Of a stretch of 64,000 bases of DNA, positions 29,487-40,167 are shown in pieces. The position numbers and the translations under genes were made by a program. Every line of letters starts with the position of its first letter. The first letter of the stretch is position 1. The stretch lies in the NCBI RefSeq assembly GCF_001654845.1, contig NZ_LXES01000003.1, positions 124,001 to 188,000 of the forward strand. Direction: 5' to 3'. This stretch comes from Enterobacter soli ATCC BAA-2102. Its GTDB lineage: Bacteria; Pseudomonadota; Gammaproteobacteria; Enterobacterales; Enterobacteriaceae. The notes beneath the pieces were generated by a model. It saw nothing but the letters and a program-made list of their open reading frames with translations. It made no database searches and had not been told where the DNA came from.

Positions 29487-30191
29487 ATGAACGACATTGC
29501 GCATAACCTGGCACAGGTCCGGGACAAAATCTCAGCCGCTGCAACGCGTTGCGGCCGTGCTCCAGAAGAAGTTACGTTACTTGCAGTGAGCAAAACCAAG
29601 CCTGCGAGCGCCATCGCAGAAGCGATTACCGCTGGCCATCGCGCGTTTGGTGAAAACTACGTGCAGGAGGGCGTGGACAAAATTCGCTATTTCCAGGAAT
29701 TGGGAAATAGCGACCTGCAATGGCACTTTATTGGCCCATTGCAGTCGAACAAAAGCCGTCTGGTTGCTGAGCACTTTGACTGGTGTCATACCCTTGACCG
29801 CCTGCGGATTGCGACCCGTCTCAACGAGCAACGTCCAGCCGAGCTTGCGCCACTTAACGTGCTGATTCAAATCAATATCAGTGACGAAAACAGCAAGTCA
29901 GGCATCGCGCTAAACGAGCTGGATACGTTGGCGGCAGAGGTGGCCGCGCTGCCCGGGTTAACCCTGCGCGGATTAATGGCCATCCCGGCGCCTGAGTCAA
30001 GTTACGAAAGGCAGTTTGCCGTGGCACAGCAAATGGCTGTAGCATTTGAGGCGCTTAAAGCGCGCTACTCCACGGTAGACACGCTTTCTCTGGGCATGTC
30101 GGACGATATGGAAGCCGCAATTGCGGCAGGCAGCACTATGGTGCGCATTGGCACAGCTATTTTCGGTGCGCGCGATTACCCCCAAAAATAA
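29487..30191 (+). CDS. yggS: PLP homeostasis protein YggS
   Basis: A 234-residue alanine-racemase-like single-domain protein. The PLP lysine lies in LLAVSKTKPASAI (Lys36), HFIGPLQSNKSRLV forms part of the phosphate pocket, and LSLGMSDDMEAAIAAGSTMVRIG is the C-terminal family signature (key part LGMSDDMEAAI). It has no enzymatic activity known and binds PLP to keep vitamin B6 and amino-acid pools balanced. Its length equals E. coli YggS. It is the first gene of yggS-yggT-yggU-rdgB-hemW. Confidence 0.95.
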   Translation: MNDIAHNLAQVRDKISAAATRCGRAPEEVTLLAVSKTKPASAIAEAITAGHRAFGENYVQEGVDKIRYFQELGNSDLQWHFIGPLQSNKSRLVAEHFDWCHTLDRLRIATRLNEQRPAELAPLNVLIQINISDENSKSGIALNELDTLAAEVAALPGLTLRGLMAIPAPESSYERQFAVAQQMAVAFEALKARYSTVDTLSLGMSDDMEAAIAAGSTMVRIGTAIFGARDYPQK

Positions 30192-30209
30192 GGAAACCTG
30201 AGGAACGCC

Positions 30210-30776
30210 ATGAAGACGTTGACTTTCCTGCTCTCAACGGTGATTGAACTGTATACGATGGCGCTTTTACTGCGCGTCTGGATGCAGTGGGCGCGTTGTG
30301 ATTTTTATAATCCCTTCTCGCAGTTTGTTGTGAAAATCACGCAACCTGTAGTGGGGCCGCTGCGCCGTGTGATCCCGGCGATGGGCCCAATTGACAGCGC
30401 CTCTTTACTGGTCGCTTTTATACTCAGCGTCATTAAGGCCATCGTGCTGTTTATGGTGGTGACGTTCCAGCCGATTATCTGGATCGCCGCCGTTCTGATT
30501 CTGGTCAAAACCATCGGGTTGTTGATCTTCTGGGTCTTGCTGGTGATGGCAATCATGAGCTGGGTGAGCCAGGGCCGTAGTCCGGTGGAATATGCCCTGA
30601 TTCAGCTTGCCGAGCCGCTGCTGCGCCCGATCCGCAGTCTGTTGCCTTCGATGGGCGGTATCGACTTTTCACCGATGATTCTGGTGTTGCTGTTGTACGT
30701 CATCAACATGGGTATCACCGAGCTGCTACAGGCTACGGGCAACATGCTGCTGCCGGGGCTGTGGATGGCGTTATGA
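30210..30776 (+). CDS. yggT: YggT family membrane protein
   Basis: A 188-residue inner-membrane protein made of two similar YggT halves, each with two hydrophobic segments and the run [17 protein letters not shown] or [21 protein letters not shown]. The repeat [17 protein letters not shown] / [17 protein letters not shown] marks the duplication. The function is uncertain; E. coli YggT has been linked to osmotic or potassium stress. Its stop overlaps the yggU start in an ATGA. Confidence 0.93.
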   Translation: MKTLTFLLSTVIELYTMALLLRVWMQWARCDFYNPFSQFVVKITQPVVGPLRRVIPAMGPIDSASLLVAFILSVIKAIVLFMVVTFQPIIWIAAVLILVKTIGLLIFWVLLVMAIMSWVSQGRSPVEYALIQLAEPLLRPIRSLLPSMGGIDFSPMILVLLLYVINMGITELLQATGNMLLPGLWMAL

Positions 30777-31069
30777 GTGCAGTAAGCACCTGCGCCGATG
30801 GGCTGGTTTTACGGTTGTATATTCAACCGAAAGCCAGCCGCGATAGTATTGTTGGACTGCATGGCGACGAATTAAAAGTCGCCATCACCGCCCCACCCGT
30901 TGATGGCCAGGCGAATGCGCATCTGACCAAATATCTGGCTAAACAGTTTCGCGTTGCTAAAAGTCAGGTCATCATTGAAAAGGGTGAACTTGGGCGCCAT
31001 AAACAGGTAAAAATCCTCGATCCGCAATCCATCCCGACGGAAGTCGCGGCTCTGAAAGAACAGGAATAA
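30773..31069 (+). CDS. yggU: YggU/DUF167 family protein
   Basis: A 98-residue protein of the UPF0235 family, matching E. coli YggU ([35 protein letters not shown]). The start at 30773 overlaps the yggT stop in ATGA. Its structure in E. coli is known but the function is not. It lies between yggT and rdgB, 3 bases before the latter. Confidence 0.93.
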   Translation: MSAVSTCADGLVLRLYIQPKASRDSIVGLHGDELKVAITAPPVDGQANAHLTKYLAKQFRVAKSQVIIEKGELGRHKQVKILDPQSIPTEVAALKEQE

Positions 31070-31072
31070 ACG

Positions 31073-31666
31073 ATGCAGAAAGTTGTTCTCGCTACCGGTA
31101 ACGCCGGTAAAGTTCGCGAGCTGGCCTCGCTGTTGAATGATTTTGGTCTGGATGTCGTTGCGCAGACAGAACTGGGCGTAGAGTCCGCTGAAGAGACAGG
31201 CCTGACATTTATTGAAAACGCGATCCTGAAAGCGCGCCACGCGGCACAGGTGACCGGCCTGCCCGCCATTGCCGATGACTCTGGCCTGGCTGTTGATTTT
31301 CTGGGTGGTGCGCCGGGGATCTATTCCGCGCGTTATTCAGGCGTTGATGCCACTGACCAGCAGAATCTGGAAAAGCTGCTTGTCGCCCTGAAAGATGTTC
31401 CTGACGAAAAGCGCCAGGCACAGTTCCACTGCGTGCTGGTGTATATGCGCCATGCGGAAGACCCTACGCCAATCGTCTGCCACGGCAGCTGGCCGGGTGT
31501 GATTACCCGCGAAGCGGCAGGCAACGGCGGCTTTGGCTATGACCCGATTTTCTTTGTCCCGACCGAGGGCAAAACCGCTGCGGAACTGACCCGCGAAGAG
31601 AAAAGCGCGATTTCCCACCGTGGACGCGCGCTGAAACTGTTACTGGAAGCATTACGTAATGGCTAA
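31073..31666 (+). CDS. rdgB: dITP/XTP pyrophosphatase RdgB
   Basis: A 197-residue Ham1/inosine triphosphatase-family enzyme that hydrolyses dITP, XTP and other deaminated purine triphosphates. [15 protein letters not shown] (residues 7-21) is the substrate loop, [23 protein letters not shown] holds the catalytic Asp (key part DDSGLAVD), and GYDPIFFVP and SHRGRAL complete the family set. The length equals E. coli RdgB. hemW starts 8 bases inside its 3' end. Confidence 0.96.
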   Translation: MQKVVLATGNAGKVRELASLLNDFGLDVVAQTELGVESAEETGLTFIENAILKARHAAQVTGLPAIADDSGLAVDFLGGAPGIYSARYSGVDATDQQNLEKLLVALKDVPDEKRQAQFHCVLVYMRHAEDPTPIVCHGSWPGVITREAAGNGGFGYDPIFFVPTEGKTAAELTREEKSAISHRGRALKLLLEALRNG

Positions 31667-32807
31667 TTTGCCACCTTTGAGTCTTTATATTCATATCCCG
31701 TGGTGCGTGCAGAAATGCCCGTACTGCGATTTCAACTCTCATGCGCTGAAAGGCGAAGTACCGCATGACGATTACGTTGCGCATCTGCTGGCTGACCTGG
31801 ATGCCGACGTGCCTTACGCACAGGGACGTGAAGTTAAGACCATTTTTATTGGTGGCGGTACGCCGAGCCTGCTGTCAGGCCCGGCAATGCAAACGCTGCT
31901 GGATGGCGTGCGAGCGCGCCTCAATCTGGCAGCGGATGCTGAAATTACAATGGAAGCCAACCCCGGAACCGTTGAAGCTGACCGTTTTGTCGAGTATCAG
32001 CGTGCGGGTGTGAACCGTATTTCCATCGGCGTACAGAGTTTTAGCGAGCCAAAATTAAAACGTCTGGGACGTATTCACGGCCCGGAAGAAGCAAAACGCG
32101 CGGCAAACCTGGCAACAGGCCTGGGTCTTCGCAGTTTTAACCTCGATTTGATGCACGGCCTGCCGGATCAGTCCCTGGAAGAGGCGCTGGACGACCTGCG
32201 CCAGGCCATTGCGCTGAACCCGCCGCATCTCTCCTGGTATCAGCTGACCATTGAACCAAACACGCTGTTTGGCTCCCGCCCGCCGGTGCTGCCGGATGAC
32301 GACGCGCTGTGGGATATCTTTGAGCAGGGGCATCAGTTGCTGACCGCCGCTGGCTATCAGCAGTACGAAACCTCCGCCTATGCGAAGCCAGGCTACCAGT
32401 GTCAGCACAACCTGAACTACTGGCGATTTGGTGATTACCTGGGTATTGGCTGCGGTGCGCACGGTAAAGTGACCTTCCCGGACGGGCGCATTCTGCGTAC
32501 CGCCAAGACGCGTCATCCGCGCGGGTTTATGGAGGGGCGTTACCTGGAGCGCAGTCACGATGTTGAGGCGGCTGATAAACCGTTCGAGTTCTTTATGAAC
32601 CGCTTCCGCCTGTTGGAAGCCGCGCCGCGTGCGGAGTTTACGCTGTACACCGGGTTGCCGGAGTCGGTTATACGCCCGCAGATTGACGAAGCGCTGGCAC
32701 AGAAGTATCTCACCGAGTGCGATGATTTCTGGCAGATAACTGAGCATGGAAAACTGTTCTTAAACTCCCTACTCGAGCTGTTCCTCGCCGAAGATCCTGA
32801 ACGCTGA
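31659..32807 (+). CDS. hemW: heme chaperone HemW
   Basis: A 382-residue radical-SAM-family protein. The iron-sulfur motif CVQKCPYC (CX3CX2C) is near residue 18 and GGGTPSLL is the S-adenosylmethionine site. [20 protein letters not shown] is diagnostic of HemW as opposed to coproporphyrinogen dehydrogenase HemN. It binds heme and delivers it to respiratory proteins. The start overlaps rdgB by 8 bases, and the protein is 4 residues longer than in E. coli at the C-terminus (EDPER). A perfect hairpin spans its stop codon. Confidence 0.95.
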   Translation: MANLPPLSLYIHIPWCVQKCPYCDFNSHALKGEVPHDDYVAHLLADLDADVPYAQGREVKTIFIGGGTPSLLSGPAMQTLLDGVRARLNLAADAEITMEANPGTVEADRFVEYQRAGVNRISIGVQSFSEPKLKRLGRIHGPEEAKRAANLATGLGLRSFNLDLMHGLPDQSLEEALDDLRQAIALNPPHLSWYQLTIEPNTLFGSRPPVLPDDDALWDIFEQGHQLLTAAGYQQYETSAYAKPGYQCQHNLNYWRFGDYLGIGCGAHGKVTFPDGRILRTAKTRHPRGFMEGRYLERSHDVEAADKPFEFFMNRFRLLEAAPRAEFTLYTGLPESVIRPQIDEALAQKYLTECDDFWQITEHGKLFLNSLLELFLAEDPER

Positions 32808-32818
32808 TTCAGGATTTT
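32794..32818 (+). terminator. hairpin across the hemW stop codon
   Basis: ATCCTGAA-CGCTGA-TTCAGGAT followed by TTT. The loop contains the hemW TGA, so the last codons form half of a probable terminator with a short U-tract. Confidence 0.6.
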
Positions 32819-32863
32819 GCATCCCGTTCTGCCAGCTGATAGAAAGGCTGGCAGAGTGTGGGG

Positions 32864-33226
32864 ATGGATATTATTCGTTCTTATGCAAAACAGCTCAGAC
32901 ACGAGCTCACAATGGAAGAAAAACGGCTCTGGTATTTATTACGTAGCCGTCGCTTCTCTCACTATAAATTCCGTCGGCAACACCCCGTGGGTCATTACAT
33001 TCTGGATTTTGCCTGTTGCGAAGCACGTCTGGCAATCGAGCTGGATGGTGGGCAACATGATGAAAAGCAGGGATATGATTGGCAAAGAACGATCTGGTTA
33101 AATCAACAAGGCTGGCGCGTCATTCGATTCTGGAACAACGAGCTCTGGGATAACGAAGAGGGCGTATTAGAAAATATCCTTGAGACACTGCAAGCACTTC
33201 TACCCTCACCCCGGCCCTCTCCCTGA
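32864..33226 (+). CDS. DUF559 endonuclease-fold protein
   Basis: A 120-residue protein of the DUF559 family, related to very-short-patch-repair (Vsr-like) nucleases. The core HPVGHYILDFACCEARLAIE LDGGQH (split here for length) contains the family Asp and Glu-Leu-Asp-Gly-Gly-Gln-His residues expected for a PD-(D/E)XK-type site, and WRVIRFWNNE closes the domain. The ATG at 32864 is preferred over the GTG at 32858. The last nine residues (LLPSPRPSP) are encoded by the CCCTCACCC repeat at 33203, so the stop has been supplied by a repeat. In K-12 this site holds yggM and ansB. The function is unproven. Confidence 0.8.
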   Translation: MDIIRSYAKQLRHELTMEEKRLWYLLRSRRFSHYKFRRQHPVGHYILDFACCEARLAIELDGGQHDEKQGYDWQRTIWLNQQGWRVIRFWNNELWDNEEGVLENILETLQALLPSPRPSP

Positions 33227-33286
33227 AAGGGAGAGGGAGCAAACCATTCCCTCGCCCCTTTGGGGAGAGGGTCAGGGGTGAGGGGT
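33203..33286. repeat. facing pair of CCCTCACCC repeats
   Basis: Two inverted copies: CCCTCACCCCGGCCCTCTCCC with GGGAGAGGGAG at 33203-33238, and CCCTCGCCCC...GGGGAGAGGG-TCAGGGGTGAGGGG at 33248-33286. The left copy encodes the end of the DUF559 protein and the right copy abuts the yggN stop. Together they could fold into one long stem. Confidence 0.8.
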
Positions 33287-34006
33287 TTACTTCAGCGTCC
33301 CCACCAGCGCCTTACGGCTGTCTTCCAGCGACACCACGCGCTTACACACGTCTTTACCGAACTGCTGGAAATCATCTTCCTGATTCTTCCATTCGTTCTG
33401 AATCGAGGTCTGTAGGCCGCCCAGGCTACCTAAAACGCCCTGCAATGGGTTTCCGCCGCCTTTCAGCACGGCTTTGGCGCCCATTTCGTTGATGCTGTCC
33501 TGCAAGATACCGCCCATCGCCTGATTCACCAGCTGCTGCCCGTCGGCACGGACCTGATCAATCGCCTTGTAGTGGAACGTCAGGCCATCGGTGCGATGCT
33601 CAATAATACGGTTCATCTGCTCTTTCAGCTGTTTGTCCAGCTTGGTCAGGCGAGTACGCATATTGCTGCTCTCACCCACCTCTTTGGTGATGATTTTATC
33701 CAGTGCGACACGGCTCTTTTCCACGCGTGTCAGCGCACCTTCATCAATCCACGGCAGTGCGGTACGCAAATCTGCCTGATAATCTTTTGCCTGCTCGCGC
33801 TGCGCTGCGCTCAGGTTGTACTGTTTGCCGTTAAACGTTACGTTACCATCCGGCGTAATCACCAGATTGCCGTTTTCGCCTTTAACCTGCACGGTTTGCG
33901 GGCTTAATACCACATCGTCGCGCGGCGTCACGCCACATTTGTACTCCGCATGGGCGGTGAATCCGGTTGCCATTAAAGCAACAGCCAGCAACGTTTTGCG
34001 CATCAT
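33287..34006 (-). CDS. yggN: DUF2884 family protein YggN
   Basis: A 239-residue secreted protein with a signal peptide (MMRKTLLAVALMATGFTAHA) matching E. coli YggN in length and sequence (for example NLVITPDGNVTFNGKQYNLS). No catalytic motif is visible; the helical middle (residues 70-160) is rich in Lys and Glu. The start at 34006 is preceded by GAGGGAGTTTTT. The function is unknown. It lies 53 bases downstream of yggL. Confidence 0.92.
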   Translation of the reverse strand: MMRKTLLAVALMATGFTAHAEYKCGVTPRDDVVLSPQTVQVKGENGNLVITPDGNVTFNGKQYNLSAAQREQAKDYQADLRTALPWIDEGALTRVEKSRVALDKIITKEVGESSNMRTRLTKLDKQLKEQMNRIIEHRTDGLTFHYKAIDQVRADGQQLVNQAMGGILQDSINEMGAKAVLKGGGNPLQGVLGSLGGLQTSIQNEWKNQEDDFQQFGKDVCKRVVSLEDSRKALVGTLK

Positions 34007-34059
34007 AAAAACTCCCTCAGACAAAATGGGCCAGCTAATGCTGGCCCCTTGATGCTTAC

Positions 34060-34386
34060 TTAGTCCCACCAAATATCGAAAAGTTCGCTGATGCGCACGT
34101 CTTCAAATTTGCGGTCTTCAAGCCATTTACGTACTGCTGCCTGATGTTCTTCAGTACATTTACCCACTTCTTGCAGGCAAATCAGGCCTTCCCATGCCAG
34201 GTAACCACTGCCGTCAAACGCCAGCTTGTTTGGCTCAATCACGTCGCTGATGAAGGCATCAACGTCCTGATCAATTTGCTCTACGCTTGTACCTTCCGGG
34301 AAACGCCATGCAATAGAGAAACCGACTTCCTGGAATTCCTCGATGTGCATTTTTTTACGCAGACGACGGCTACGGTTCTTTGCCAT
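34060..34386 (-). CDS. yggL: YggL/DUF469 family protein
   Basis: A 108-residue cytoplasmic protein beginning [20 protein letters not shown] and ending SELFDIWWD, colinear with E. coli YggL. The basic N-terminus suggests contact with nucleic acid; E. coli YggL associates with the 50S ribosomal subunit. Its ATG shares one base with the trmB stop (34386), so the pair is translationally coupled. Confidence 0.94.
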   Translation of the reverse strand: MAKNRSRRLRKKMHIEEFQEVGFSIAWRFPEGTSVEQIDQDVDAFISDVIEPNKLAFDGSGYLAWEGLICLQEVGKCTEEHQAAVRKWLEDRKFEDVRISELFDIWWD

Positions 34387-35105
34387 TATTTCACCCTCTC
34401 GAACATTAAGTCCCATACACCGTGACCAAGACGATGGCCACGCTGTTCAAATTTCGTCACCGGACGTGAGTCCGGGCGCGGTACATAGTCGTTGCTCTCA
34501 GACTGGTTTTTATACCCGTCCAGAGACGACATCACTTCCAGCATATGTTCCGCATAAGGTTCCCAGTCGGTCGCCATGTGGAAGACGCCGCCCAGTTTAA
34601 GTTTGCTTTTTACAAGCTCAGCAAACTGCGCCTGAACGATACGGCGTTTATTATGACGTGCTTTGTGCCACGGGTCAGGGAAAAAGAGCTGAACCATGTT
34701 CAAAGAATTGTCAGGAATCATTTTGTGCAGCACTTCAACCGCGTCGTGACACATCACGCGCAGGTTTTCTACGCCCTCTTCATGGGCGGTCGCCAGACAC
34801 GCACCCACGCCCGGCGAGTGAACTTCAATACCGAGGAAGTTCTGCTCCGGGCGCGCTTTGGCCATGGTCACAAGCGACGTGCCCATGCCAAAACCAATCT
34901 CAAGCGTAACCGGGGTTTCGCGGCCAAACAGTTCGGCGAAATCAACAGGCTGTTCACTGAACTCAACGCCCATCACCGGCCAGTAGTTGTCCAGCGCATG
35001 TTGCTGCCCTTTGGTCAGGCGGCCCTGACGGCGGACAAAGCTGCGAATACGGCGCAGCGGGCGGCCGTTTTCATCAAATTCCGGTGAAATGACGTCGTTT
35101 TTCAT
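34386..35105 (-). CDS. trmB: tRNA (guanine-N7)-methyltransferase
   Basis: A 239-residue class I S-adenosylmethionine-dependent methyltransferase making m7G46 in tRNA. Motif I is [16 protein letters not shown] (near residue 68), [15 protein letters not shown] is motif II, and [17 protein letters not shown] is the TrmB signature containing the catalytic Asp. The ATG at 35105 matches the E. coli start; 14 further upstream codons are unlikely to be used. It is divergent from mutY. Confidence 0.96.
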   Translation of the reverse strand: MKNDVISPEFDENGRPLRRIRSFVRRQGRLTKGQQHALDNYWPVMGVEFSEQPVDFAELFGRETPVTLEIGFGMGTSLVTMAKARPEQNFLGIEVHSPGVGACLATAHEEGVENLRVMCHDAVEVLHKMIPDNSLNMVQLFFPDPWHKARHNKRRIVQAQFAELVKSKLKLGGVFHMATDWEPYAEHMLEVMSSLDGYKNQSESNDYVPRPDSRPVTKFEQRGHRLGHGVWDLMFERVK

Positions 35106-35249
35106 AAAAGAGTTGTCTGCTTGTGAGAATGTTCGGGAAACGGGCATTATCCAAAGTTAAGGCTTCTATGCAAGCATGGGAAAGATCCGGTTTACAGCAG
35201 ATTGACGCTGTGCTGCAATCTGCGTCCCTGATTATGTGAATCGATAACC

Positions 35250-36302
35250 ATGCAAGCCTCTCAATTTTCAGCCCAGGTGCTGGACTGGTACGACAAATAC
35301 GGGCGTAAAACCCTGCCCTGGCAAATTGAAAAAACGCCTTACAAAGTATGGCTCTCCGAAGTGATGTTGCAACAAACGCAGGTCGCTACGGTTATTCCTT
35401 ACTTTGAGCGTTTTATGGCACGCTTCCCGACGGTGACCGATCTGGCGAATGCTCCGCTGGACGAGGTGCTGCACCTGTGGACGGGGCTTGGCTATTACGC
35501 CCGTGCGCGTAACCTGCACAAAGCCGCACAGCAGGTTGCCACCCGCCATCATGGCAAATTCCCTGAAACCTTTGAAGAAGTTGCAGACTTACCCGGTGTT
35601 GGGCGCTCAACCGCTGGCGCGATCCTCTCTTTGTCATTAGGCAAACATTTCCCGATCCTCGACGGTAACGTCAAGCGCGTGCTCGCACGCTGTTATGCCG
35701 TGGGCGGCTGGCCCGGCAAGAAAGAGGTTGAGAAACGTCTGTGGGAAATCAGCGAAGAGGTTACCCCGGCGAAAGGTGTGGAACGTTTTAATCAGGCAAT
35801 GATGGATTTGGGCGCGATGGTCTGTACCCGTTCCCGACCTAAGTGCGAACTCTGCCCGGTGAATAATATCTGTGTGGCGTATGCCAACAACAGCTGGGCA
35901 CAGTACCCGGGCAAAAAACCGAAACAGACGATTCCGGAGCGCACTGGCTACATGTTGCTGATGCAGCAGGGTGATGGCGTATTCCTCGCCCAGCGCCCGC
36001 CAAGCGGCCTGTGGGGTGGTCTATACTGCTTCCCACAATTTGAAGATGAAGCATCGCTACGGGAATGGCTTAAGCAGCGTGGGATTGCTGCCGATAACCT
36101 CACGCAACAGACCGCGTTTCGCCACACCTTTAGCCATTTCCATCTGGATATTGTGCCAATGTGGCTTCCCGTGTCCTCATTTGCCGCGTGCATGGATGAA
36201 GGCCCGGCTCTCTGGTATAACTTAGCGCAACCGCCATCAGTCGGGCTCGCGGCTCCCGTAGAGCGTCTGTTACAGCAATTACGTGCCGGTGCAATGGTTT
36301 AG
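35250..36302 (+). CDS. mutY: adenine DNA glycosylase MutY
   Basis: A 350-residue base-excision repair enzyme that removes adenine mispaired with 8-oxoguanine. [19 protein letters not shown] (residues 37-55) includes the catalytic Glu. [15 protein letters not shown] is the helix-hairpin-helix followed by the catalytic Asp in [10 protein letters not shown]. The iron-sulfur cluster ligands are [17 protein letters not shown] (CX6CX2CX5C). The C-terminal Nudix-like domain (about 230-350) reads 8-oxoguanine. It is first in the mutY-yggX-mltC unit. Confidence 0.97.
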   Translation: MQASQFSAQVLDWYDKYGRKTLPWQIEKTPYKVWLSEVMLQQTQVATVIPYFERFMARFPTVTDLANAPLDEVLHLWTGLGYYARARNLHKAAQQVATRHHGKFPETFEEVADLPGVGRSTAGAILSLSLGKHFPILDGNVKRVLARCYAVGGWPGKKEVEKRLWEISEEVTPAKGVERFNQAMMDLGAMVCTRSRPKCELCPVNNICVAYANNSWAQYPGKKPKQTIPERTGYMLLMQQGDGVFLAQRPPSGLWGGLYCFPQFEDEASLREWLKQRGIAADNLTQQTAFRHTFSHFHLDIVPMWLPVSSFAACMDEGPALWYNLAQPPSVGLAAPVERLLQQLRAGAMV

Positions 36303-36316
36303 CATCGGCAAGATAA

Positions 36317-36601
<285 letters not shown>

Positions 36602-36617
36602 TATTCTGCGGGCTGGT

Positions 36618-36684
36618 GCCCGGTGGCGCTTTGCTTGCGCGGGCCTACGGTTTTGTAGGCCGGGTAAGCGCAGCGCCACCGGGC
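36618..36684. repeat. pair of inverted REP elements (BIME-like)
   Basis: GCCCGGTGGCGC...GCGCGGGCCTAC, then GTAGGCCGGGTAAGCGC...GCGCCACCGGGC in inverted orientation, between yggX and mltC. The whole can fold back on itself. Confidence 0.88.
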
Positions 36685-36699
36685 AAAAGCAACGACTAA

Positions 36700-37803
<1,104 letters not shown>

Positions 37804-37804
37804 T

Positions 37805-37840
37805 CCCCTCACCCTGCCCTCTCCCCCAAGGGGAGAGGGT
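37805..37840 (+). repeat. CCCTCACCC repeat after mltC
   Basis: CCCCTCACCCTGCCCTCTCCCCC with GGGGAGAGGG, starting one base after the mltC stop. It may act as a 3'-end stem. Confidence 0.8.
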
Positions 37841-37864
37841 AAAAAGAACCCATCCATACGAAAA

Positions 37865-37880
37865 TGTTATTTGCATCACA
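37865..37880. promoter_or_regulatory. CRP-like site upstream of nupG
   Basis: TGTTATTTGCATCACA matches TGTGA-N6-TCACA at nine of ten positions. A weaker TGTGGATTGCATTTTT follows 34 bases downstream. In E. coli nupG is controlled by CytR between tandem CRP sites, and this spacing is similar. The ATTGCAT element resembles CytR half-sites. Confidence 0.55.
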
Positions 37881-38024
37881 ATCCAAACTGCAAATTAATG
37901 TGGATTGCATTTTTTTGCGGGAGGTAACAAAACATATCGTTGCCTGCTGATAGAATTGCATCAAATACCAACCCTGAATGTTTCTATAACAACATATCTC
38001 CCGCTCACTTGTGAGGAAAGTAAC

Positions 38025-39281
38025 ATGAACCTTAAGCTGCAGCTTAAAATCTTGTCGTTTCTGCAGTTCTGCCTGTGGGGTAGCTGGCTGACTACACTCG
38101 GCTCCTATATGTTTGTGACGCTCAAGTTCGATGGTGCGTCTATCGGTGCCGTTTACAGCTCGCTCGGTATTGCGGCTGTCTTCATGCCAACGCTGCTGGG
38201 TATCGTGGCGGACAAATGGTTAAGCGCAAAATGGCTGTACATGCTTTGTCATCTGGTGGGTGCGGGGACGCTGTTTATGGCAGCCGAAGTCACCACGCCT
38301 GGCGCGATGTTCATGGTGATCCTGCTTAACTCGCTGGCCTATATGCCAACGCTTGGCCTTATCAACACCATCTCCTACTACCGCCTGAAATCAAACGGTA
38401 TGGATATCGTGACTGATTTCCCGCCAATCCGTATCTGGGGCACTATCGGCTTTATCATGGCGATGTGGGGCGTGAGCTTCGCGGGCTTCGAACTGAGCCA
38501 TATGCAGCTCTATATCGGTGCTGCGCTGTCTGTTGTGCTGGCGATCTTCACCCTCACCCTGCCGCACATTCCGGTGTCTAACCAGCAGAAAAACCAGAGC
38601 TGGAGCACCATGCTGGGCCTGGATGCATTTGCACTGTTCAAAAACAAACGCATGGCGATTTTCTTTATCTTCTCCATGCTGCTGGGTGCGGAACTGCAAA
38701 TCACCAACATGTTCGGCAACACCTTCCTGCACAGCTTCGATAACAACCCGCTGTTCTCCGGTAGCTTTATCGTTGAACACGCGTCGGTGATGATGTCTAT
38801 CTCTCAGATCTCTGAAACGCTGTTCATCCTGACCATCCCGTTCTTCCTGAGCCGCTACGGTATCAAGAACGTGATGCTTATCAGTATCGCGGCCTGGATG
38901 TTGCGCTTCGGCCTGTTCGCTTACGGCGACCCAAGCCCGTTCGGCACCGTGCTGCTGGTTCTGTCGATGATTGTTTACGGCTGCGCCTTCGACTTCTTCA
39001 ACATTTCAGGTTCCGTGTTTGTGGAAAAAGAAGTGAAGCCTGAAATCCGCGCCAGTGCACAGGGTATGTTCCTGATGATGACCAACGGCTTCGGCTGTAT
39101 TCTGGGTGGTGTGGTGAGCGGTAAAGTGGTTGAGATGTACACCACCAACGGTATCACTAACTGGCAACCAGTGTGGCTCATCTTCGCCGCGTACTCACTG
39201 GTACTGTTCTTCGCGTTTATCGCGCTGTTCAAGTACAAGCACGTTCGCGTGCCAGACGGTGCGCAGCCGATTGCGCATTAA
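38025..39281 (+). CDS. nupG: nucleoside-proton symporter NupG
   Basis: A 418-residue inner-membrane transporter of the NHS family with 12 hydrophobic segments, identical in length to E. coli NupG. It begins MNLKLQLKILSFLQFCLWG. The charged loop TDFPPIRIWGTIGFIMAMWG is a family hallmark. It imports purine and pyrimidine nucleosides with protons. The ATG at 38025 has GAGGAAAGTAAC before it; the frame extends upstream to 37905 but crosses the promoter. In K-12 the next gene is speC; here the citrate cluster intervenes. Confidence 0.96.
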   Translation: MNLKLQLKILSFLQFCLWGSWLTTLGSYMFVTLKFDGASIGAVYSSLGIAAVFMPTLLGIVADKWLSAKWLYMLCHLVGAGTLFMAAEVTTPGAMFMVILLNSLAYMPTLGLINTISYYRLKSNGMDIVTDFPPIRIWGTIGFIMAMWGVSFAGFELSHMQLYIGAALSVVLAIFTLTLPHIPVSNQQKNQSWSTMLGLDAFALFKNKRMAIFFIFSMLLGAELQITNMFGNTFLHSFDNNPLFSGSFIVEHASVMMSISQISETLFILTIPFFLSRYGIKNVMLISIAAWMLRFGLFAYGDPSPFGTVLLVLSMIVYGCAFDFFNISGSVFVEKEVKPEIRASAQGMFLMMTNGFGCILGGVVSGKVVEMYTTNGITNWQPVWLIFAAYSLVLFFAFIALFKYKHVRVPDGAQPIAH

Positions 39282-39289
39282 TTGTGGTG

Positions 39290-39364
39290 CCCGGTGGCGG
39301 CTTCGCCTTACCGGGCCTACAAAAACACAGAGAATAGGCCGGGTAAGCGTTAGTGCCACCCGGC
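39290..39364. repeat. inverted REP pair between nupG and citG
   Basis: GCCCGGTGGCGGCTTCGCC...GGGCCTAC and, inverted, GGCCGGGTAAGCGTTAGTGCCACCCGGC. The right element touches the citG stop codon and marks the left edge of the citrate cluster. Confidence 0.85.
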
Positions 39365-40167
39365 TATTTTATTGCAGAAAGCACCCACCCCACAGACAGC
39401 AAATCCGCACTGCCTCCCGGGCTCAGGTTCCGTTCAATCAACGCGTTATCCATTTTAAGCAGCGCGTCACGATCCCAGCCATTGGCGATTAATTCCCGCG
39501 CGTAGCCCTGCACGTAGCGCAGCCCGTCGATACCGCCGCGCGATACCAGATTACTGTCCTGATTTATCGCCATCAGGCCTAGCAGCAACTCATGAAGCGA
39601 ACGCCCGCGCCACTTCGCCAGTGCGTTGCGTACCGTTGAAAAACCGCTTTCGGCCTCACCGCGCGCGCCGGTTAAGCCATACAATCGAAACTGCCGCTCG
39701 CCCGCCGTCGCCTGCCCGCTGCGCTCTGTCAGCTCGCGCGCCACCAGCCCACAACAGATGTTACTCACCTCACAGCACAGGCTCTGTGCGCTCACATTTT
39801 TCACCCGTCCGGAAGCAAAACAGAGCAGGCCGAGGGCAAAAATCCCGCCTTTGTGGGTGTTCACTCCACCCGTTGCGGTATACATCGCCTGTTCGCAGGC
39901 CATGCCCATCGGGCGGATAAGACGCAGCTGTTCTGCCACAGGTTTACCGGCATGGGCATCGCCCAGCGCGGCAAAGCGCGTAAACCACGGCGTAATTGCC
40001 GCAATGCTGCGGGCAAACAGGGCGTGGTCCATATCGCGATGGGAACCGTTATTGAGCTTATCCACCAGCCCCGGCTTGGGCGTCAGCTCCAGCTCCTGCC
40101 AGAGCGCCTCTTCCGCCAGCCCGGGCACATCGCACTGGCGCGGTTTAGTCGCGAGCAAACCAGTCAT
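39364..40167 (-). CDS. citG: triphosphoribosyl-dephospho-CoA synthase
   Basis: A 267-residue enzyme that builds 2'-(5''-triphosphoribosyl)-3'-dephospho-CoA from dephospho-CoA and ATP, the precursor of the citrate lyase prosthetic group. Family marks are ELTPKPGLVDKLNNGSHRDM (residues 28-47) and TGGVNTHKGGIFALGLL. It is the last gene of the citrate operon. Its ATG at 40167 lies 23 bases inside the 3' end of citX; a TTG at 40170 also exists. It ends in a REP element. Confidence 0.95.
   Translation of the reverse strand: MTGLLATKPRQCDVPGLAEEALWQELELTPKPGLVDKLNNGSHRDMDHALFARSIAAITPWFTRFAALGDAHAGKPVAEQLRLIRPMGMACEQAMYTATGGVNTHKGGIFALGLLCFASGRVKNVSAQSLCCEVSNICCGLVARELTERSGQATAGERQFRLYGLTGARGEAESGFSTVRNALAKWRGRSLHELLLGLMAINQDSNLVSRGGIDGLRYVQGYARELIANGWDRDALLKMDNALIERNLSPGGSADLLSVGWVLSAIK

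Noticed and set aside
36618..36684. Possible insertion sequence ends
   Set aside because: These are REP/BIME palindromes without a transposase or target-site duplication.
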